A stretch of 64,000 bases of DNA from Nanobdellota archaeon (GTDB taxonomy: Archaea > Aenigmatarchaeota > Aenigmatarchaeia > QMZP01). Below, piece by piece: positions 48,065 through 56,687 of this stretch (the first letter of the stretch is position 1; each line of letters starts with the position of its first letter). The stretch lies in the NCBI GenBank assembly GCA_018816245.1, contig JAHIVW010000003.1:248001-312000 (forward strand). Direction: 5' to 3'. The position numbers were made by a program, and so were the translations under genes. A model generated the notes under the pieces. It made no database searches. It was not told where the DNA came from and saw only the letters and a program-made list of their open reading frames with translations.

Positions 48065-48225
48065 AGGGTACCTTTACTTCATGAGCTTTAAAACAGGAAT
48101 GGTCACTCTTGAGGGTGAGATGAGATCTTTCCTGAAACAGATAAAACCCTGAACTTCTAATAGAAGAAGAGAGACAGAGAGGAAACCACTACCAACGTAA
48201 CCGCCTTCTGACATTCGCTCGCCGC

Positions 48226-48239
48226 CCCGGACACGGCGT
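48226..48239. repeat. distal att copy CCCGGACACGGCGT
   Basis: Exact match to tRNA-Asp 3' end 35803-35816. Confidence 0.75.
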
Positions 48240-48295
48240 TGACCGGTTGGGGTTCGCCCTGTCGCTGTTGTCGAGAATCCACTGCTGTACAACCG

Positions 48296-49249
48296 CTACG
48301 TAATGTATCTGACGTACACCCCGAAGAATTTACGAAACGTCTCCTTGTATTTCGCCAAGAGGAACCGTTCCAGCGTCTGCGGATGGCCCTCATCGAAATC
48401 TTGTAACGCGTTCAAATACGCAGTCCGCTGTGTCTTCCGGATTATCACCGGTGGATAGTTGTTGTTCACAAGCATCACGTTGAAGAGGAACCGTCCGACC
48501 CGACCGTTCCCATCTTCGAATGGGTGGATCCGCTCGAATTTTCCGTGGGCCAACACCGCCAGCTGGAGGGGATGGAGTTTCTGAGGATTTGCAGCGATCC
48601 AGGAGAGGAGTGCCGCGATGTCGCGCCGAACACGTTCGGGCGACGAAGTCTGAACATGGCTCCCGGCGATGAAGTTCGGTACGTGCTTGAACCCCGCGGG
48701 GATGTTCATGTCTTTCACGAGCATTCGGTGCATTGTGATGATTTCCTTTTCACTCACAGAAAGCCGCTTCTTGAGGATCAGGTCGACGACCTTTCGGGAA
48801 TTGCGGGTGTCGTAGACCTCTCGGAGATCCTTGTCTTTCGGCACGACATTTTCCCCGATGATGATCGCGACATCCTTCAGGGTGAGCGAATTGCCCTCGA
48901 GCGCGTTGGACTCGTACGTGAAGTTGACCGTGAAACGGTCAAAGAGGTCCTGAAGCTGCCGCTTCGTCAGTGACCTGATGATGCGCCGATAGTCGATCCG
49001 CATTCCTTCTATTTTCGAAATCTGTGCCGCCGTGAAGACGCTGCCGGTGCAGTACCGCTGCAGTGCGTCTCTCGTGAAGAGGTCTTTCTCCTTCTGCAGG
49101 AGAACCGCACGTACGCCGCTGCTCGTTGCCTTCTCGCTCTTCTTGAGGATCTTCTCAACCGTAGCCACCCTCCCATCGGGAAGGCGAACAGATCGGGAAG
49201 CGTACCGATACCGCTTTCCGTTCACGACTTTCTCCTTTAGTGAGACCAT
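48296..49249 (-). CDS. Fic/DOC family protein
   Basis: HPFEDGNGRVGRFLFN Fic motif; YESNALEGNSLT inhibitory-helix-like motif. Confidence 0.93.
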   Translation of the reverse strand: MVSLKEKVVNGKRYRYASRSVRLPDGRVATVEKILKKSEKATSSGVRAVLLQKEKDLFTRDALQRYCTGSVFTAAQISKIEGMRIDYRRIIRSLTKRQLQDLFDRFTVNFTYESNALEGNSLTLKDVAIIIGENVVPKDKDLREVYDTRNSRKVVDLILKKRLSVSEKEIITMHRMLVKDMNIPAGFKHVPNFIAGSHVQTSSPERVRRDIAALLSWIAANPQKLHPLQLAVLAHGKFERIHPFEDGNGRVGRFLFNVMLVNNNYPPVIIRKTQRTAYLNALQDFDEGHPQTLERFLLAKYKETFRKFFGVYVRYIT

Positions 49250-49353
49250 GGAAAACTTTAGACCTACATATATATAAAAGCGCTGTTTTGTAGGTATAAT
49301 TGTTCGAGACTACAGAGAGAGGCAGCGCACACCCGGCGGCAGATTGGGACGCC

Positions 49354-49367
49354 CCCGGACACGACGT
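49354..49367. repeat. second att-like copy CCCGGACACGACGT (one mismatch)
   Basis: 13/14 match to tRNA-Asp 3' end. Confidence 0.5.
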
Positions 49368-49403
49368 ATCAGGATTACGTTCTACGTATCAGGATTACAT
49401 TCT
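49364..49403. repeat. tandem 20-bp repeat ACGTATCAGGATTACRTTCT x2
   Basis: Two adjacent copies with one mismatch. Confidence 0.85.
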
Positions 49404-49481
49404 TATAGGAAAGAACCAATACAGAAGATCCACTCATTCTCAAGGGAAGAGTCTTGAGAAACCAGTGAAAGGAATATCCCC

Positions 49482-50468
49482 ATGGTCGCAATCCGCGTGT
49501 CGCAGCTTACCAAACAATTCAACGGTCTCGTAGCAGTTGATAATATCTCCTTCGACATCCAGGAAGGCGAGATCTTCGGCCTCCTCGGCCCGAACGGGGC
49601 AGGAAAGACCACCATCCTCTCCATGCTTGCCACTATCCTTGAGTCAACGGCGGGTGAGGCCGTGGTCAATGGTATTTCTATTGCCGCTAATCCTGACGCT
49701 GTTCGGAAGTCCATTGGAATTGTCTTCCAGGACCAGAGCCTGGATGAGGAACTTACTGCATTCGAGAACATGGACTTTCATGGCCGGCTCTACCGGATCC
49801 CGAAGGCAGTCCGACGCGAGCGCATCAGCACCCTCCTTGAGCTTGTCGGTCTTGCTGACCGCAAGGATGACTTCGTGAAAACCTTCTCCGGCGGGATGCG
49901 GCGGCGCCTGGAAATCGCGCGCGGCCTCCTTCACGAACCAAAGGTCTTGTTTCTCGACGAGCCCACGCTCGGTCTTGACCCCCAAACGCGCAATCATCTC
50001 TGGGAGTATATCGAGCGGTTGAACAAGGAGAAGCGGATCACCATTATTTTGACAACACACTACATGGACGAGGCGGACAAACTCTGCGGCCGGGTAGCGA
50101 TCATCGACAAAGGGAAGATCATCGCCATGGACACCCCACAAAACCTCAAGAACCAAATCGGCGGTGACGTCGTGACCATCACTTCCACAAAAATCGCGGC
50201 GCTCGCAGATGCAATCAGTGGTTCGTGGATCAAAACCAAGGAACAGCACGACGGATTCCTGACGATCCACTTGGAGAACGCTGAGACACACATCGCAACG
50301 ATTGTAACCGCTGCGGAGAAACAGAACATCCCCATTGCAGCGATCTCGATTCACAAGCCCACGCTCGAGAGCGTGTTCCTCCACTTTACCGGGAGGACCA
50401 TCCGGGAAGAGGATGCAAGTAACAAAGACCACATGCGCATGCGGGCGCGTCTGTGGCGGGGAAAGTAA
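49482..50468 (+). CDS. ABC transporter ATP-binding protein (DrrA-like)
   Basis: GPNGAGKTT, FSGGMRRRLEIARGLLHEPKVLFLDEPTLGLDPQTR. Confidence 0.95.
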   Translation: MVAIRVSQLTKQFNGLVAVDNISFDIQEGEIFGLLGPNGAGKTTILSMLATILESTAGEAVVNGISIAANPDAVRKSIGIVFQDQSLDEELTAFENMDFHGRLYRIPKAVRRERISTLLELVGLADRKDDFVKTFSGGMRRRLEIARGLLHEPKVLFLDEPTLGLDPQTRNHLWEYIERLNKEKRITIILTTHYMDEADKLCGRVAIIDKGKIIAMDTPQNLKNQIGGDVVTITSTKIAALADAISGSWIKTKEQHDGFLTIHLENAETHIATIVTAAEKQNIPIAAISIHKPTLESVFLHFTGRTIREEDASNKDHMRMRARLWRGK

Positions 50469-51217
50469 TGGATATCATTGCCACCATCTGGCTGCGGAGT
50501 ATGAAGCGGTACATCCGCTCCAAAAGCAGGATCATCGGCAGCCTCGGCATGCCTGTCTTCTTCCTCGTTCTCCTGGGATTCGGACTGAATGCAGTAGTGA
50601 ACATCCCCGGAACCGAGGCAAACTATGTTGGCTTCCTCGTGCCTGGCATCGTTGCCATGAGTGTGCTGTTCACATCCGTGTTCTCCGGCATCCAGATCAT
50701 CTGGGATAAGCAGTTTGGGTTCTTGAAAGAGACCTTGGTCGCCCCGGTCTCGCGGCTGGAAATCATGCTCGGGCAGACGCTCGGCGGCGCCACGACCGCG
50801 TTCATTCAGGGACTCCTGATTCTGGTCTTCTCGCTAATCATCGGGCTGACGATTGTATCTGCCGGTGGGTTCCTCATCGCGTTCGGGTTCATGATCCTCA
50901 TCGGGATCGCATTCACGAGTTTCGGTATTGCCATCGCATCGCGCATGGAGGACATGCACGGGTTTCAGCTGATCATGAACTTCATCATCTTTCCGGTATT
51001 CGGCCTCTCGGGTGCGCTGTTCCCGATCGACACCCTTCCTGTCTGGCTCCGGTCCCTCACGCTTGCAGACCCCTTGACGTACGGAGTTGAGGGCATCCGC
51101 TACGGACTGACAGGAACCTCGCAGCTGGATCCACTCCTGAGCTTCGGCGTCCTGACCGCGTTCACCGTGGCTATGATCGGCGCTGGCGCGCACCTGTTCA
51201 GGAAGGTCCAGATTTAG
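50468..51217 (+). CDS. ABC-2 type permease (DrrB-like)
   Basis: Six-TM ABC-2 pattern, ATG overlaps the ATPase stop. Confidence 0.92.
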   Translation: MDIIATIWLRSMKRYIRSKSRIIGSLGMPVFFLVLLGFGLNAVVNIPGTEANYVGFLVPGIVAMSVLFTSVFSGIQIIWDKQFGFLKETLVAPVSRLEIMLGQTLGGATTAFIQGLLILVFSLIIGLTIVSAGGFLIAFGFMILIGIAFTSFGIAIASRMEDMHGFQLIMNFIIFPVFGLSGALFPIDTLPVWLRSLTLADPLTYGVEGIRYGLTGTSQLDPLLSFGVLTAFTVAMIGAGAHLFRKVQI

Positions 51218-51223
51218 AAAATC

Positions 51224-51646
51224 TTATTTTCCCAACGCCTGCTTCAAATCCATCGCGTGCTCTTGTTCCTGTGCAAGGATCGCCCGGAGATGCTGCGCGA
51301 GCGCGAACTCCTTCAGTGTTTCTGCCTGGTCAACTCGTTCCTTGTACCGCACGATCGCGTCTTCCTCACCAGCAAGGTCCTGCTCCAGCATCTTCACGTT
51401 GTCTTTCGCGATATGGATCTTTGCAACATCCACGCTTGGCACACCGCTAAGGAAATCAATTTGATCAGCAAGAAGAATCGCGTGTTGGATCTCCTCGTTC
51501 GCATGCACCCGGAGCTCCTTGATGATGTCACCGTACTGCGCTCCGGTCATCACGGCCGCGTGCTGGATGTACTGGATTGCGGCTGCATATTCCAGGGCCA
51601 GATCCTTGTTCAATAACTCGATAAGTTTTTCTTTGGTTACACTCAT
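51224..51646 (-). CDS. ferritin-like/bacterioferritin-type protein
   Basis: LLNKDLALEYAAAIQYIQHAAVM...ANEEIQHAILLADQI...EQEHAMDLKQAL. Confidence 0.85.
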   Translation of the reverse strand: MSVTKEKLIELLNKDLALEYAAAIQYIQHAAVMTGAQYGDIIKELRVHANEEIQHAILLADQIDFLSGVPSVDVAKIHIAKDNVKMLEQDLAGEEDAIVRYKERVDQAETLKEFALAQHLRAILAQEQEHAMDLKQALGK

Positions 51647-51702
51647 ACCATCACCCCATCTTGCTTTCACTATTTGGTTTTAAAAACATTCCCTTGAAGG
51701 GT

Positions 51703-52275
51703 TCAAACGTCAATATTTACCTCAGGTGCGACTTCAGCACCAGGGGTAATGGTAGCAAAGTAGTCTTTCTCAACAAACCCAAACCACTGGGCAATAATAT
51801 TCGACGGGAAGAACTTCACTGCTGCGTTTAAGTCACGAACAGCACTGTTGTACCTCGTCCGCGCAACCGAGACCATGTTCTCGGTCTCTGCCAGAGAATC
51901 CTGGAGCGCAAGGAACTGTGCCCCCGCGGTCAAGGTGGGATAGTTCTCGGAAATCAGCAACAGTTTTGAAATCGCGCTCTCGATCTGGTTCGCAGTCTGG
52001 ACCTGTTCCTGTGCTGAACTTGCACTCTGCCATTGTGATCGCAGCTGGGTGATCTCGGTCAAGGTTTCCTTTTCAAATCCTGCAAACCCTTCGACCACGT
52101 TCACCAAGTTGGGAATCAAATCAACCCGACGCTGGTACTGGACCTCAACGTCTGACCACGTCTTGTCAACGTTCTGATCAAGATAGACAAGCGAGTTGTA
52201 GGAACCCCAGATCGTGCTGACAAGAATGAGTATGATCAGGACAACAACACCGAGCGCGATCCAGAATTTCTTCAT
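51703..52275 (-). CDS. lemA: LemA family protein
   Basis: YNSLVYLDQNVDKTWSDVEVQYQRRVDLIPNLVNVVEGFAGFEKETL...NAAVKFFPSNIIAQWFGF. Confidence 0.96.
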   Translation of the reverse strand: MKKFWIALGVVVLIILILVSTIWGSYNSLVYLDQNVDKTWSDVEVQYQRRVDLIPNLVNVVEGFAGFEKETLTEITQLRSQWQSASSAQEQVQTANQIESAISKLLLISENYPTLTAGAQFLALQDSLAETENMVSVARTRYNSAVRDLNAAVKFFPSNIIAQWFGFVEKDYFATITPGAEVAPEVNIDV

Positions 52276-52305
52276 AGGCTTTCCCTTGATTTTGGGTTAT
52301 TTAAA

Positions 52306-53064
52306 CTAACGCCCGGCGCCGCCACCGCCACTTCCGCCGCCGCCGAAGCCTCCGCCGACACCACCACCAGCGACAACAAAGACGCCGGAGCGCCGCCGGC
52401 GCTTGTCAAACTTGCGTTTACAGCGCGTGCAGACACATTTGTTTCCTGTGCAGACAACCTTGCCTCGGATGCAGTAGGGGCAGCGGGTTGATGCGATGAT
52501 ACCAAAGGCAATAATGAACACAAAAACAGCGATGAAAATAAGGAAAAAGATGAGTCCTGGTGTGTCCTCCGGCCGTTCCCCGGGAACATAGGACGTCAGC
52601 TGCGTTTTCAGACCAGCAACAATGATCTCAGCCGCAGTCTGGTAGCCACCTGCTTCATACGAGGGGAGCGCGTCGTCAAGGATCCGCCCTGCTTCTGCGC
52701 CAGTGATATAACCCTGGATGCCGTACCCAAGTTCGATTCGCATCCTCGCGCCTGGTGCGCCGTCCTTTACCAAGAGTACGAGGATTCCGTTGTCCTCGCT
52801 TTTCTTCCCAATTCCCCATTCCTCGAAGAGTTCAACGGTATAGGTTGCTGTGGAATGCTCAGGCGGCAGCTCGCTAATCGTCACAATAGCGATCTCAATC
52901 GTCGTGTTCTTTTCGTACGCCGCGAGTATTGCCTCAAGAGCACCGGCGTTTGGAAGGATGCCGGCAAAGTCGTTCACGTACCCAACAGAAGCAGGAAACT
53001 GAGCAGCCTGAACCATGGGAACAACAAGAAGCAGGACAAAAAGAGGAAGGAGCTTCATATCCAT
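52306..53064 (-). CDS. TPM-domain (YgcG-like) protein
   Basis: VGYVNDFAGIL...TYTVELFEEWGIGKKSEDNGILVLLVKDG...GYGIQGYITGAEAGRIL; Gly-rich tail. Confidence 0.94.
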   Translation of the reverse strand: MDMKLLPLFVLLLVVPMVQAAQFPASVGYVNDFAGILPNAGALEAILAAYEKNTTIEIAIVTISELPPEHSTATYTVELFEEWGIGKKSEDNGILVLLVKDGAPGARMRIELGYGIQGYITGAEAGRILDDALPSYEAGGYQTAAEIIVAGLKTQLTSYVPGERPEDTPGLIFFLIFIAVFVFIIAFGIIASTRCPYCIRGKVVCTGNKCVCTRCKRKFDKRRRRSGVFVVAGGGVGGGFGGGGSGGGGAGR

Positions 53065-53531
53065 TTCTCTTTGTTTCGTGATTTAAGTGTGTTGAGAAAC
53101 CGGCTCATCACAATGACGTCTTCGCCCTCCACGAAATGATTTCGTAAGGTTCCTTCCGAAACAAAGCCGAGTGATTCGTAGACCGGAACGTTCTCAGGAA
53201 GAGCGAGCGAGTATACCTTCCTGTTGTTTCGGGTTTGCGCAAGGCCTAACAATGCTGCAATCATCGCTTTCAAGGTTTCGCTGTCCGGGGCAACCTCATC
53301 CCGGATTTCCGCAACACCACTGATGTCGGTTACCAGTGAAATAACACCAATAATGGTGTTTCCCTGCTTGGTGCAAAAGAATTCATCTGTCGTGGTTTCT
53401 GTGGCGTGCCCTTTCTTGAGATAGGTTGTCACCCAGTGTTCATCAATGACAAGGCCGCGTTCTTTCCAATAGGCAAGAAGCAATGGCGCAACACGGTCCC
53501 GCTGGTGCGGTGCCACGAGTTCAAGCTCCAT
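53055..53531 (-). CDS. GNAT-like acetyltransferase
   Basis: IIGVISLVTDISGVAEIRDEVAPDSE...VYSLALPENVPVYESLGFVSEGTLRN. Confidence 0.7.
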   Translation of the reverse strand: MELELVAPHQRDRVAPLLLAYWKERGLVIDEHWVTTYLKKGHATETTTDEFFCTKQGNTIIGVISLVTDISGVAEIRDEVAPDSETLKAMIAALLGLAQTRNNRKVYSLALPENVPVYESLGFVSEGTLRNHFVEGEDVIVMSRFLNTLKSRNKEKWI

Positions 53532-53532
53532 A

Positions 53533-53733
53533 TCATTTCCAAGGATGCCGCGGATTTCGGGGAATGATGATCCACGCAATAAGGTACACGAGGATCCCGC
53601 TGCCGTAGATAAGCGCGAACAAGACCCAGAAGAGCCTGACGATCACGGGATCAAGGTCGAAATATTCTCCAAGACCACCGCAGACGCCACCAAGCACCTT
53701 GTTTTTTCCGGAACGGTAGAGCCGTTTTGCCAT
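53533..53733 (-). CDS. PspC domain protein
   Basis: [41 protein letters not shown]. Confidence 0.95.
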   Translation of the reverse strand: MAKRLYRSGKNKVLGGVCGGLGEYFDLDPVIVRLFWVLFALIYGSGILVYLIAWIIIPRNPRHPWK

Positions 53734-53767
53734 AATGCTCCTCATTGGGAACAGCACCACTTAAAGG

Positions 53768-54085
53768 CTACCGGACCAACTTGACCGCAGTCCCGTAGGC
53801 CAGGACCTCAGCAGCACCAGATATGACTTCCGCGGTCATGAACCGCACGTTGATCACTGCATCTGCCCCGAGCTGCTTGGCGTGCTGCTCCATCCGCTTG
53901 ATAGCTTCCTCACGGGACTCGTTAATCATTTCAGTGTAGCCGCCGAGCTCGCCGCCGATGATGGACTTGAGACCAGCCGCAATGTCCTTGCCTATGTGCT
54001 TGGCACGGATTGTGCTGCCGCGTGCAATGCCAAGGATCTCCTTGACTTTCTTCCCGGGAACAAAATCTGTTGTTGTCAGTAACAT
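53768..54085 (-). CDS. YbjQ/UPF0145 family protein
   Basis: GIARGSTIRAKHIGKDIAAGLKSIIGGELGGYTEMINESREEAIKRMEQHAKQLGADAVINVRF. Confidence 0.95.
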   Translation of the reverse strand: MLLTTTDFVPGKKVKEILGIARGSTIRAKHIGKDIAAGLKSIIGGELGGYTEMINESREEAIKRMEQHAKQLGADAVINVRFMTAEVISGAAEVLAYGTAVKLVR

Positions 54086-54166
54086 GAAAGATACTTGCAT
54101 CTGAGAGATTAAAATATAAAACAAAAGACGGAGAAAAAGAAGAACTCTCCTCTGTTAATTTAGGAC

Positions 54167-54319
54167 TTACTGACGTTTCTTCATGAAACAATCTCGGCAA
54201 AAAACGGGTCGGCCATCAGTGGGCTTAAACGGTACTTCGCACTCGTTCCCGCACTCGCTGCAGGTCGCCTTGTGCATCTCGCGGGGACCACGACGGAACC
54301 CGCCTCGGTTTTCATTCAT
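54167..54319 (-). CDS. 50-aa CxxC-CxxC zinc-binding protein
   Basis: MNENRGGFRRGPREMHKATCSECGNECEVPFKPTDGRPVFCRDCFMKKRQ*. Confidence 0.75.
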   Translation of the reverse strand: MNENRGGFRRGPREMHKATCSECGNECEVPFKPTDGRPVFCRDCFMKKRQ

Positions 54320-54389
54320 TGATTTTCCTCCTACTCGAGAGCAACGCAGAAGAAGCTTCTTCTGGGCTACTCGCTCGTAGAGAATCGTC

Positions 54390-54776
54390 TCATGGCTTTA
54401 TAAGCGTTCTCCTGCTTGCTGCGGCGATCGTGATGGCCATGATTACGATTGTAAGGTAGCGGAGGCCGATCTGGGTGAAATAATCAGGAAGCGTCATCCC
54501 GGCCATGGGGGCGAGGACGATCAGGTCCAGGACGATATTCAGCACGAGCCAGGCAACCCCCACGATGAGGCCTTCCTTGAGGAAATTGCCCTGAATATAC
54601 GTGAAGTACTTCAGGAGGAAGAAGGCACCCACGAGGGCTCCCAGAACAACCATGAAGGACTTGAAAAGTTCGACATCGATGAGTGGCTGTCCCTCGGGGG
54701 TGAAGAGAAAGAAGGAGACAACAAAGGGGATGAGCCACGTCAGGAAGCCGAAAGTGAGAAGCCGGGAAAGATTCAC
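54390..54776 (-). CDS. membrane protein, unknown
   Basis: Four hydrophobic segments; ATGA coupling to MazG-like gene. Confidence 0.6.
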   Translation of the reverse strand: MNLSRLLTFGFLTWLIPFVVSFFLFTPEGQPLIDVELFKSFMVVLGALVGAFFLLKYFTYIQGNFLKEGLIVGVAWLVLNIVLDLIVLAPMAGMTLPDYFTQIGLRYLTIVIMAITIAAASRRTLIKP

Positions 54777-55114
54777 TTCACCATATTGTTTTCCGGATTT
54801 TTATGGTTATACTTCTCAAGGATGTCCTTGGCGACGAGGTTGAACGCGTCTTCGATGTCCACGCCAAGTTGGTTGGCAAGGCGGCAGAGTGCGAAGAACA
54901 AGTCGCCGATGCCGTCCTGGAAAATTTCTTTGTGTTCCTGAACGAACTGGATCCGCTCTGCTTCGTTCTTGTAGCGGAGGTGTTGCGACATCTCAATGAG
55001 CTCTTCGTGGAGGTGGTCGAACTTGTCGACATTCGGCACGTCCTTCCAGTTGTTGCGCTCGGCGAAGGACTTGACCAAGGTTTGGGCTTCTTTGATTGTT
55101 GTAACAGAACTCAT
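54773..55114 (-). CDS. MazG-like nucleotide pyrophosphohydrolase
   Basis: DHLHEELIEMSQHL...GIGDLFFALCRLANQLGVDIEDAFNLVAKDILEKYNHK. Confidence 0.82.
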   Translation of the reverse strand: MSSVTTIKEAQTLVKSFAERNNWKDVPNVDKFDHLHEELIEMSQHLRYKNEAERIQFVQEHKEIFQDGIGDLFFALCRLANQLGVDIEDAFNLVAKDILEKYNHKNPENNMVK

Positions 55115-55158
55115 GGAGATTTCTTACTGAGAGAATTCTTTAATGTTGTTGAGGAAAG

Positions 55159-55171
55159 ATAACACTGTTAT
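55159..55171. promoter_or_regulatory. palindrome ATAACACTGTTAT
   Basis: Exact 13-mer 45 nt upstream of the 55114 start. Confidence 0.65.
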
Positions 55172-55184
55172 ATAACATAAAAGA

Positions 55185-55315
55185 TGAGCCCGAGGGGATT
55201 TGAACCCCTGACAGCCCGGTGTCTTCACCATCTGTCATTACCGCAGGCGCGGTTCAGCACGCTTTTAACGCATGGCTTAAAAGCCGGGTGCTCTACCAGA
55301 CTGAGCTACGGGCCC
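55185..55315 (-). tRNA. tRNA-Lys (TTT) with about 57-nt intron
   Basis: GGGCCCG/CGGGCTC acceptor, CCCGG-CTTTTAA / CCGGG stem interrupted; CTTTTAA...TTAAAAG hairpin across exon-intron junction. Confidence 0.87.
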
Positions 55316-56675
55316 GATATATGTAGTTTCGTTCATTGCGTTTAAATTGTTGCTTTCGGAACGAGGCAAAATTACCTCGCAATCGGACGACTGTCGACCG
55401 GACTGGTGAAACTGCGACCAGTTCGAGGAAGAGGTTGCGCGTATTATAGACTGAATAGTCTCCCCGTTTGCTTGGAAGATCCTTCACGAACGGCAACGCG
55501 AGCAGTGCCACTGCTGACACAGCAGCAGAGATGAGAAAAATTAAATGAAGGTCCGAAAGGAACCAGCCTCCGGAGAGGAGCACCAATCCTCCCACGAAGG
55601 TTCCTATGACAATCGCAGCTTCGCTTGCCATGGTATGCCGCGCTACAAAAGTGGTTCGCCGTGTGTGCGGACTCGTCCCAAGCAGGAGAATAAAGGACGC
55701 AAGCCCGATGCCGGCGAGCGCAAAATTGTCCACTGCAACGAGAAGGAGAATCGCGAGACGGTTCTGGGCAAGAATCCAAAACAATGGCACAATTGTCGAG
55801 AGAATGCACGCCACCGCAAGAATCGCGCGTGGACCAAAGCGGTCTGCCATCTTCCCCCAATACGATTGAGAAAGGATTCCTGCAAGGAACCCGACTGCGA
55901 CCGCAATGCCGTACCAGTCAAACCCGATTGCCAGTGTATTTAGCATATAGACCGCATAGTACGGGCGGGCAACGAAATCCCCAATCGTGAAAGCCATGGT
56001 GAAAACCGTGAACCAATAGAAATTCCGGTTCACCGCAAAGGATCGCTGCGCAGTTACCCAAGATACAGAAAAGGTGGGTCGATAGAAATATCGCCTCCTC
56101 AGTTTGAGATCAGGGATGGAAAAGGTGATCACAAGACTCGCAAATCCGAGGACGAGCGCAAGGACGAGAATGGGTGCAAAGCCCCAAACAACAAGGAAAG
56201 CCCCTATACTCAGCACCACGACTGTTGCAATGCCGCTGATGGTGTTCCGGTGGCCAAAATAGCGCCCGCGGATCTTCAAAGGAACGAGATCAGCGACAAG
56301 ACTGGTCCAGGCCGGTGTCTTCAGCATGGTCATGAACTGCGCACATCCTGATGCAATCAGGATGATTGTGATTGGTTCAGGAAGGGGAAGGAATGCCACC
56401 AAGATCAAGGGAATCCAAAACAGCCGTTGGCCCGCTGTCCCGATGAGCCAAATCGCCTTGCGCGAACGAAACGTGTCGACCAGTTTGGCCCCCGGCAACT
56501 GGGCCAGCACGCTCGCTAACGACTGAACCATAGTGAGGAGCCCGATCTGATAGCCTGTCGCCCCGCGGGCGAGTGCAAGCGCAGGAAGGTACGTTCCAAC
56601 GAGCGATGAGGAAGAATTTCCAAGAGCCCCCTGAAGGGTAAGCGCGCGGAGGACGCGCTGCAACGCAGCATTCAT
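55293..56675 (-). CDS. MFS transporter
   Basis: 12-TM-like pattern, WGKMADRFGPRAIL loop. Confidence 0.9.
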   Translation of the reverse strand: MNAALQRVLRALTLQGALGNSSSSLVGTYLPALALARGATGYQIGLLTMVQSLASVLAQLPGAKLVDTFRSRKAIWLIGTAGQRLFWIPLILVAFLPLPEPITIILIASGCAQFMTMLKTPAWTSLVADLVPLKIRGRYFGHRNTISGIATVVVLSIGAFLVVWGFAPILVLALVLGFASLVITFSIPDLKLRRRYFYRPTFSVSWVTAQRSFAVNRNFYWFTVFTMAFTIGDFVARPYYAVYMLNTLAIGFDWYGIAVAVGFLAGILSQSYWGKMADRFGPRAILAVACILSTIVPLFWILAQNRLAILLLVAVDNFALAGIGLASFILLLGTSPHTRRTTFVARHTMASEAAIVIGTFVGGLVLLSGGWFLSDLHLIFLISAAVSAVALLALPFVKDLPSKRGDYSVYNTRNLFLELVAVSPVRSTVVRLRGNFASFRKQQFKRNERNYIYRARSSVW

Positions 56676-56687
56676 GGAGATCGCCTG

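Larger units (their letters stand above)
35803..48239. mobile_element. integrated island at tRNA-Asp 3' end (about 12.4 kb), att repeat CCCGGACACGGCGT
   Basis: Identical 14-mer at 35803-35816 and 48226-48239; integrase N-terminal module abuts the tRNA; GC-rich foreign content. Confidence 0.72.

Noticed and set aside
35803-48239. Island as simple assembly contamination
   Set aside because: Boundaries coincide with tRNA-Asp 3'-end repeats and the integrase module is shared with the tRNA-Ser island, which argues for real integration; long reads would still be needed to exclude misassembly
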